DNA of 64,000 nt from Apoda limacodes (lineage: Eukaryota; Arthropoda; Insecta; Lepidoptera; Limacodidae), in assembly GCA_946406115.1 (NCBI GenBank), contig OX291561.1, positions 8,672,273-8,736,272 on the forward strand, given 5' to 3'. The notes beneath the pieces were generated by a model. It made no database searches. It was not told the origin of the DNA and saw nothing but the letters and a program-made list of their open reading frames with translations. The position numbers and the translations under genes are program-made. Below are positions 56,873 through 64,000 of the stretch, piece by piece (the stretch's first letter is position 1; every line of letters begins with the position of its first letter).

Positions 56873-57104
56873 CTTAATATATATAGATCTCGTGTCACAA
56901 TGTTTGTCCTCAATGGACTCCTAAACTACTGAACCGATTTTGATCAAACTTCGTAAATATCTGTTATTTGATCCAACTTAAAAGATAGGATAGTTTTTAT
57001 CTCGATATGTCAAGTGCGAGCCGGACTCGGGGACTATAGGTAAAAACCAACTTTCGCCGGGTACAGAGGGACGGCAGCGGTACAACGTTCGCCGGGACAG
57101 CTAG
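56873..57104 (+). mobile_element. Young interspersed repeat O, copy 1 (Helitron-like ends)
   Basis: TCTTAATATATATAGATCTC to CGCCGGGACAGCTAGTA. The copy at 63383-63617 differs at only a few positions across about 232 bp. It starts with TC, ends with CTAG and has a GC-rich end (GGCAGCGG, CGCCGGG), again a Helitron-like layout. Confidence 0.7.
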
Positions 57105-57130
57105 TATATATATATATATATATATATAGA
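57104..57130. repeat. (TA)n microsatellite
   Basis: A run of about twelve TA units follows directly on the 3' end of repeat O. Confidence 0.95.
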
Positions 57131-57275
57131 TATATAATCTAAATCTCGGAAACGGCTCTAAAGATTTTTATGAAATTCAGTATGCAGGAGGTTACAGGGC
57201 CGATACATCTATCTAGCTAGGTTTCATTTTTAGAAAATGTCGTTTTATCCGTGTTTTCAGGCAACGATAAACTGA
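57131..57275 (+). repeat. Interspersed repeat (CTCGGAAACGGCTC type)
   Basis: ATCTCGGAAACGGCTCTAAA, GAAATTCAGTATGCAGGAGG and TCTATCTAGCTAGGTTTCAT are in the order of a common insect repeat whose middle reads like the Helitron-like families. Single copy here. Confidence 0.45.
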
Positions 57276-57724
57276 AAAATATGACTCTTGCTTACATCTA
57301 ATACACCTTTACAAAATTCTATTCGAACGGTAGGTTTATTTAATACCCTATTTAGTGTTTTTTTGCCGTTTTATATTTTTCGTTGTCTCATGAAAAAGTG
57401 AAGTTTTCTGTGTTTTTTTTTTAAATGGAAACACCGTAATTAAATAACTAATTATTGATTAGTTTACATTAAATCCTTGACCTGAATATAATAATAATTC
57501 CACGAAAGTCATTAGTTCAAGATATTAGACAAATTTTATTCAAATAAAACTGACCAGAATAAGATCTCATTTATTTTTAATACATACCTACCATATTGAT
57601 AGATTTTAACATGGACGTAGAGTGCCTATGATGCGGTAATAGACAAAAATAGTTTCGAATTTGTATTGGAAGAACTAGAAATAAATATGCAAAGATTTAT
57701 TGATAGACAATTTGGTTTTAAAAA
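57276..57724. other. Intergenic, nothing recognised
   Basis: AT-rich spacer. Confidence 0.4.
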
Positions 57725-58296
57725 CCGTCAAGTGCGAGTCGGACTCGCGCACCGTTGTGGGTTCCGTACCACCATTTACGAACGTAATTTACGAACACAT
57801 ACAAAAGCTAAAAGGGATCTGCTAACTAAGCAGTCGGTAAGCCCGAAGTTGCTTGACTATGAATACCGTTTCCAACGACCAAATACGTTACTTACGTAGG
57901 TATTCGTTTCTCTTAATAATTGCTAGATGGCGCTATAATGGTAATTTAACATGGAAATAGTGAGCTATAATATAATATAATATAACCCGTCTCACACTTG
58001 GCCGTCATTAATTATTTGTTGTTATACTTTAGAGCTAACACTATAATCACTGCAAGTTTGAAATTTGTATGTATTACTGTTTTTATAATAGAACAAAAAA
58101 AAATTTCTTGTATGATTTTTACTTTTTTCATTTTTATTATTTGTTAGATAACCCGTCATTATAACACATTATCTGTGAATAATTCTGGCTTCTACCCATT
58201 TTAGTCAAAAAGATAGAGCTCTTTAATTGAACGACACCGACAGACAACGTTGGATAGGGCTCCGGTGGCAACCTTTGTGTACGGAACCCTAAAAAT
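57725..58296 (-). repeat. GGTTCCGTACC repeat (family C, long variant), minus strand
   Basis: GTCAAGTGCGAGTCGGACTC at 57728, GTGGGTTCCGTACC, then a long inner part, and ACGGAACCCTAAAAATAAT near 58279. AGATGGCGCT at 57925-57934 lies within it. Confidence 0.55.
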
Positions 58297-58680
58297 AATG
58301 ACTCGTTTTGAACTTTGTGCGTCAGAACGGCACATCTTATAGCAAACCTTGTTTACCGTATCACTGGTAAATATTATTGTATCAATCTATTACGTTTCTT
58401 CAGTGTTGAATACCTGTTACATTTGTGTAAATATTTTGGTTAACGAAAGCCTTCTTGTTGTTGATAATCGTTCAAATGTCGGTTTCCTTGAGCCGAATTC
58501 GATGGAAAATTTAACCGTGTCATTGTTAAATATAGAAATAATAATGCGTTAGAATTTTTCCATTTTATTTTTGGTTTATGATGGTAGTAGTTTCTGATTG
58601 TAGTAGTTTACTGCTAAGATTGTATCAAATTCTTTTCATTAATTATTGATGATTAAAAGACAAAGACATACAAGAAAAAG
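58297..58680. other. Intergenic, nothing recognised
   Basis: A 67-codon frame at 58349-58552 is unsupported. Confidence 0.4.
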
Positions 58681-58935
58681 CTATTTCCAATAGCATTTAC
58701 TTATTGCCTCAAAGTTGGGTGGTGGGTGTCCCAGCGTCTCGACATGTAACAATGGGTCCTTTTTAAAAACGTGACCCTTCACACGGGTTAATTTGGTGAA
58801 GAAAAGCAAAGTCAAAAAGACGAGACCGCGATCCGCACTGGGTCTGCGTGATGGTCTATGGTCTAAATCGCCTTTGAACAAGTTGACGGTAGGCCATGCC
58901 CCAACCGTGGGGACGTATGAAAGCTGGCCACTATT
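58681..58935 (-). mobile_element. SINE-like repeat, half related to type H
   Basis: On the minus strand, ATACGTCCCCACGGTTGGGG, GCATGGCCTACCGTC and ACCCAGTGCGGATCGCGGTC are phrases of the same widespread lepidopteran repeat as 55420-55668. The minus-strand 66-codon frame is a by-product. Confidence 0.5.
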
Positions 58936-60551
58936 ACCTCGCGGTTTGTCATAAAATTAAAAAAAAATACTATAAAGTGTTGTAAAATATGCATCCATCC
59001 TTTCTCTATTTTAAATTTTTGCAGCGTCTAGTCTGTGATGTTAGGTGATGAGCTCAAACACGCTTTAGATGATATACCGGATTCCGAAACAGGGCCTTTT
59101 GCTGTTTATTCCATTACAGTGATACTACCAATACTATGGTGATATTGACAACGTCTTATACGTATCCCCTAACGACTTATTGCATGATTCGTGTATGAAA
59201 AAAAACTTCTAATATGTGACTCTGCAAAGCTGCACTCATTATTCGTTCTTCATAAAACGCAAAGTGCAAAGTGAAGTGTATTATTTGAGTCTCCTAAAGA
59301 TTGTTAGAATAGAAATCTACTCTACTGCGCTGGCCCAGATGTTGTCCATTTAGTGGCCACTCAACTAAATACGGCCTCTTAAATTAGCCAAGAGTAAGTT
59401 CTTTACTATATTGACGTTGTGTTCCAAATAAGTATAAAAGGTACTCTATTAGATTAGGTGTGTCAGTATTTAGGACCTTTTAAATTAAGTATCCTTCTAA
59501 AATGGTGTGTAAGAGCTTAGACTACGTTCTTTAATTGAGTCTCCTTCTAAAATTATATGCAAGGGCTTAGACTTCGTTTTTTAATTGAAACAAATGCTAC
59601 AGTCAGTTTCTGATTAAAATTATTGCCTTGACGGAATTTAATGTACTGGCGCAACGAATTAACTTTGCATTTTAATATAACGTAAGACACAAGCGAATAC
59701 TGCATCAATAAACATAATTTATTAACCTTGTAACTTAATTTTGTTGATAATAAATAACAAACCTGTTACTATGGAAACAATGTTGTGATGACCTAAACAC
59801 TTTTAGGTCAAGGAGTTAAAATAGAGTACATTATTTATTTTTTAAATTGAAAATGTGAGAAAACACAATGTGTAACCAAGGACTACATAAAATAAGTACA
59901 TAAAAAACAAAAATTATTTTCATTAAGCTAGGAATAAATGTATAATAATTGCAAATACAATAAATAAAATTTATCAGATAAAAACATTTGTCTGCATAGG
60001 ATTGAAGGTGAGGTTATCCTGTTTTGATCTTCTTCTAACATCTTACATAGGCATAAATATAAAATATTAACGCCTTAAATTTACATAGAGTGTACTATTT
60101 AGGAACTGACAAAGCTCAAAACACTATTAAAATTAATTTTGTTCAATTAAAATATTTGCCAAAGATGACATTAACTTTGGCTTTAGAGCAGACATTACAA
60201 ATTGTTTATATAGGTACCACTAAGATAAATCGATTTTTAGTAAAAAAAATATTTCAATTTATAAGAAATAGACAATAACACGTAGTTAATTTTGTTCTAA
60301 TTTTCTGCATAGCAAGCAAATAAGTGTAAAAAAATTTATATAATCTATGGCACTCGGTCAGTTTCTCTCGGGGTCTCGGAAGTTATGTCAGTGCCGAACG
60401 CATTTGCGCATTATAACACGTAATTTGGCGGCAAGAGTGCTAATCATTTCATTGTAAATGACCTAGCCTTAAAAAAAAAGCAGTCGTTATTTTTTTCGAT
60501 TTAATTGCTTGATTGCATACAATTTTTTTTCTTAGTATTTATTATTATCCT
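58936..60551. other. Intergenic with a 60-bp tandem duplication
   Basis: CCTTCTAAAATGGTGTGTAA and CCTTCTAAAATTATATGCAA head two roughly 60-bp units at about 59484-59592. A 62-codon frame at 60090-60278 is unsupported. Confidence 0.5.
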
Positions 60552-61222
60552 AACTAATATTGTAAATGCTAAAGTGAGTTTGTTAAGCTTTCACGCCTAA
60601 ACCGCTAAATCGATTATGCTGTTGCTGTATGCTTTGTATCTAGGTATTATTTTATTATATTATCTGTTATAAAAACAAGAAACGATTTTAACAACCCCCA
60701 ACGAACACTCCTATGGTTTCTTACTACACACCAAACAAAACACATTCGAAAGTACCAAAATCTGTTAGCATCGGTATAATCTAAGCACCCAATATCACAA
60801 ACAAATTTAACTTATTAGCCCGCCCTCATTTCTGCTACAAACAATGAAGAACAGATCTGCTATAAAAGGAGTATTCACCTTAAATTTGTATTTAGTACTC
60901 TAGACCTATCAACCTAATTTAGTCTTCCGACTACGCACACACGCAAATATAATATTTAGGCTCGAACTACATGCAGACGGAATCTCTCCGGACAACAAAA
61001 CGGCTTCATTCATTAGCCCGTAACACTATAACCGAATTTAGGGCGGGTAAAACTGCAGGCAAATTTAAAATGGAGATAGTTTGAGTCCCATGATAAGACA
61101 TAGGCTACTTAAAAACGTCAAGTGTGAGTGGATTTTATTAATACAATTACGGAGTTGCCATTAAGTCTACACCGATAACCGAATTTAGAACGAGTGGAAC
61201 CGCGGGTTAAAGCTTAATACAT
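60552..61222 (+). mobile_element. Helitron-like repeat (family A) remnants, interrupted
   Basis: TAACTAATATTGTAAATGCT at 60552 and CACGCCTAAACCGCTAAATC start a copy; GGAGATAGTTTGAGTCCCAT, GACATAGGCTACTTAAAAAC and AACCGCGGGTTAAAGCTTA (61070-61215) continue it. Between them an unrelated stretch ends with another family-A-like end (CCGAATTTAGGGCGGGTAAA near 61031). Confidence 0.5.
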
Positions 61223-61694
61223 AAAGACTTTACAGTGAGACAGGCTAATAATACTTAATATCATGAGCATAGGGAATTCATTTTACTGATAGCGTACAGT
61301 TAATGAGACTTGATATTTTTTTTAAAAAAGTAATTGAAAACACCAGTGTTTTTAACAGCTGCACTATCAGTATGCATTTTTTTATAAATTAGACCTTTAT
61401 AACAACAAACTTTTCTGACCCCTCTGTTTTAACGTTACTATCGCGTTCGCGTCAACGAAGTACATGTATGAAAATTAAGAAGCGCCTCTAGCGGACGCGT
61501 TTTGAAACGGTTTTTTCATATGGGACTTTTAATGAATACGCGAACGTAGTGTTGTTGAGTTACAAATACGCAAAACTCACACGTGGCACACTCGTGGTCA
61601 AAACTTAAAACTAAAGTCGCCATATTTAAATGCTAAGAACTTACTAGACACTAGCGACACACCGGGTTAGGAAAGTTCGTTGCAGTTACGAATA
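61223..61694. other. Intergenic, nothing recognised
   Basis: GCGCCTCTAGCGGACGCG near 61485 is a GC-rich word of unknown meaning. Confidence 0.4.
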
Positions 61695-61925
61695 TTTTTC
61701 ATTAACCTACTTTAAAAAAGGAGGTTTATGTTCGACTGTAATTTTTTTTTCAATGTATGTTCCACCGATTTCTCCGTCAATTGTGGACCAATTTTTAAAA
61801 TTCTTTTTTTATTCGTTGGAGTATACTCCTGAGGTGGTCCTATTGCTGTCACGAAGTCAGGATCTGATGATGGATCCTCAGAGAAACCAAGGGCGTATAA
61901 CCATTTCTTAGGTTCTTTCAAGTTA
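61695..61925 (+). repeat. Interspersed repeat (family I), longest copy
   Basis: TTTAAAAAAGGAGGTTTATG, CTGTAATTTTTTTTTCAATG, TTGGAGTATACTCCTGAGG and AGGATCTGATGATGGATCCT are phrases of a repeat I recall widely in Lepidoptera. The 69-codon minus-strand frame is a by-product. Confidence 0.55.
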
Positions 61926-62192
61926 TTTTATATTTTTTCCCTCATAATTTTGTTGTTTCCGAACCGATTTTCAAAATTTTACCACGTTTCTATTAAGGCT
62001 GCATGCGGTATAGGCTAGACCGCAAAAATACGCCGTTTTTGTGCAAATATAAACTATAGCATCTAAAGGATTGAAAAAAATATATGTTATAAAACTTATT
62101 TTTGTTTAGTGCATTACGTTAGTGAGAGATTTTCATTCATTGTATTTAATGAAATAAAAAATCTGGAAGTGACCACTGTGTTTTGCATTTGC
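61926..62192. other. Intergenic, nothing recognised
   Basis: AT-rich spacer. Confidence 0.4.
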
Positions 62193-62325
62193 TTGTAATG
62201 AAAGTTGGTTGAATAATTAGAATAGCTTGTTATCTAGTGCATTGACTCTAAGTTGTAGCAAAAAGTCATAAAATGTGACTACAAAACGGTAATAACGTTA
62301 ATTTCCATTCAAAAAAATTAAAAGT
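62193..62325 (+). repeat. Interspersed repeat N, second copy
   Basis: TTGTAATGAAAGTTGGTTGA, GTTGTAGCAAAAAGTCAT and ATGTGACTACAAAACGGTAA as at 54049-54172. Confidence 0.6.
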
Positions 62326-62615
62326 TTCAAGGCGTTATTACGGTATAAATTAATTAAGAAGTATATAACATATATATCTCATAGTAATGTATATCACATT
62401 ATCTAATGATATATAGTGCATTTACATACACAACGTTAGAATTACAGAAATTAGCTTTCTGGCCTATATCGCCCTCTTAAATCGCTTTCTTGTGAGTCTG
62501 TCTGTCGGTTCTTTCAACGGTTTTTTTCAATTCCTCCTGTAATCCAATCCTGCTGGAATTTTGCAAACAGCCTCAGTTCTGAAGACATCACAATATAATA
62601 TATGTATTCAATATC
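62326..62615. other. Intergenic, nothing recognised
   Basis: AT-rich spacer. Confidence 0.4.
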
Positions 62616-62629
62616 ACGGTAGATCTAAT

Positions 62630-62830
62630 ATGGCCGCCACCACAAAATGGCGGACTACCTGTTTCTGTAGATATCCCTCCACATGGGTATCAAAATAAAG
62701 TGTATGATGAGTAAAAAACAATACAACTTTTAACTATTTAAGATACAAAATAGTGGATATAACAAAATGGCGGAACACTCGCTTCTTCACGACCACCTCG
62801 ACATGGGTATCAAATGAAAAGTTATGCAAA
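62630..62830. repeat. Diverged tandem repeat around ACAAAATGGCGGA
   Basis: ACAAAATGGCGGACTACC at about 62642 and ACAAAATGGCGGAACACT at about 62763 each lead into CC.CGACATGGGTATCAAA-type text, giving two units of about 120 bp. Confidence 0.6.
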
Positions 62831-63382
62831 ATTTATCCACTAAAGATGTAAAATGGGGGTTCGAATTTGTATAAAATTATTCGATTTCTAAGCTTAATTT
62901 AAATTGGTATTTTATTAAGATTTACGTGTTTCGCCGGTTTTGAAAAATAATTCCTTACGGGGCAAACCAGGGGATAAAGATTGGTATTAGAATTCCGTGA
63001 TTTTCGTAAATAAATTATAAACTTTATTTACGAGCTTTTTTTTTCTCAAATGTCTACGTGGACGAATGTCGGAGAAAAATGCTAGTAGGTATAAGTATAT
63101 TATATAAATAAAAGAGTAAAAGACTGATTGATATATCAAAAAACAGCCTGGCGAAGGACTTGAAATTTTGCGATTCTTTTATAAGTAGGCGAGCAATAAA
63201 AAAAGGATTTTGCTCAATTTAGATTTCGCTCAGGGAGTAAAATCGGGGTTAGAATTTTTACCACAATAAATAGTAGGTATTTAGCTTTTAGGTTGAAAAT
63301 TAAATATTAGGAAAAATTTTTTTATGGCTTATATTTAGTCAGCAGACTCAACTATTTGCCGATTGAGGAAAAGTTATTCTTA
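62831..63382. other. Intergenic, nothing firm
   Basis: Contains GGCAAACCAGGGGATAAAG near 62962, which looks like a repeat fragment. No gene. Confidence 0.4.
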
Positions 63383-63617
63383 TCTTAATATATATAAATC
63401 TCGTGTCACAATGTTTGTCCTCAATGGACTCCTAAACTACTGAACCGATTTTGATCAAACTTCGTAAATATCTGTTATTTGATCCAACTTAAAAGATAGG
63501 ATAGTTTTTATCTCGATATGTCAAGTGCGAGCCGGACTCGGGCACTATAGGTAAAAACCAACTTTCGCCGGGTACAGAGGGACGGCAGCGGAACAACGTT
63601 CGCCGGGACAGCTAGTA
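63383..63617 (+). mobile_element. Young interspersed repeat O, copy 2
   Basis: Near-identical to 56873-57104, from TCTTAATATATATAAATCTC to CGCCGGGACAGCTAGTA. Confidence 0.7.
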
Positions 63618-64000
63618 AATTATATATCCTTGTGTTACGTGCCGGTTATATAGTGTGTTTCTAAAGAAAATGAGTCATAGTTTTTTATAAGGTTAGTTTC
63701 GCCACCATTGACGTCCATTCATATCTTAGAGTTCAAAGAACGAACCACACATACAACACAAGGATAGTAACTGCAAATATTTGACAAGAATCGTGATTAG
63801 AATAAATACATCGGTTTTTGTACCCTATCTAGAATGTTCGACTACTAGTCACGTGCTTTGTGGTAAATGTACGTGGTACATTTATCTGTGGCATTTACAA
63901 AATTAGATACGGAAACTGGAAAACCAGCGCACAGTGGATAGAAAATACCATTTGTGGGATATTTTAAAAAAATAAAGAAATCTTACTATGCATTTTTGTG
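63618..64000. other. Intergenic, nothing recognised
   Basis: No coding frame or repeat that I can name. Confidence 0.4.

Noticed and set aside
61712..61921. 69-codon minus-strand frame (KEPKKWLYALGFSEDP start)
   Set aside because: It coincides with a widespread interspersed repeat (family I) and has no coding support elsewhere.

Overview
This looks like a transposon-rich, AT-rich piece of an insect nuclear genome, most probably a lepidopteran (moth or butterfly). The attribution rests on repeat phrases I recognise as characteristic of Lepidoptera: Helitron-like repeats with ACTAATATTATAAA at one end and GGCAAAAGCTAG at the other, GGTTCCGTACC repeats, 3' ends of a jockey-like LINE with poly(A), and tRNA-derived SINEs. 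There is no bacterial gene organisation, no rRNA and no CRISPR array. Most open frames are fragments of mobile elements or chance frames; host coding sequence is sparse.

Host candidates are two. An 86-codon cysteine-containing ORF lies at 7350-7610 in locally GC-richer sequence with a good start context and an upstream initiator-like motif. A likely first coding exon lies at 43113-43219: ATG in a GCCGCCATGA context, a 25-residue signal-peptide-like segment, then a phase-1 GTAAAG splice donor. The rest of that gene would lie further right, possibly outside the window.

Left third (1-17.3 kb): Helitron-like repeats, a jockey-like LINE that lost its reverse-transcriptase core (1960-3670), another fragment of that LINE (5830-6265), the candidate small gene, a CR1/Jockey-group LINE with an internal duplication around a 31-base inverted piece (11640-14614), and a pogo/Tigger-like DNA transposon (15019-17058) inserted in a Helitron-like repeat and itself carrying a MITE.

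Middle (17.8-35 kb): a 2.4 kb terminal-inverted-repeat element with a 4-bp TTTA duplication (17844-20263), a hAT transposase pseudogene split by a repeat (20690-21775), a second LINE type (23700-25592), and the centrepiece: a 3950-bp Mutator-like element (29936-33885) with about 715-755 bp inverted ends, 8-bp target duplications and a MULE transposase frame with one internal stop. It sits inside the left terminal repeat of a 566-bp PIF/Harbinger-type element (TTA duplication), which sits inside a Helitron-like repeat.

Right (35-64 kb): several MITE families, a third LINE type on the minus strand (44350-45720), a 763-bp element with GGGTAATAAGGCC ends, a minus-strand copy of the jockey-like LINE split by a different ORF1-like sequence (49790-52595), a near-perfect 184-bp-arm hairpin (53393-53835), tRNA-derived SINEs, and two nearly identical copies of a roughly 235-bp repeat (56873 and 63383). 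All coordinates of repeat boundaries without a stated target duplication are approximate; all homology calls come from reading motifs, not from a search.
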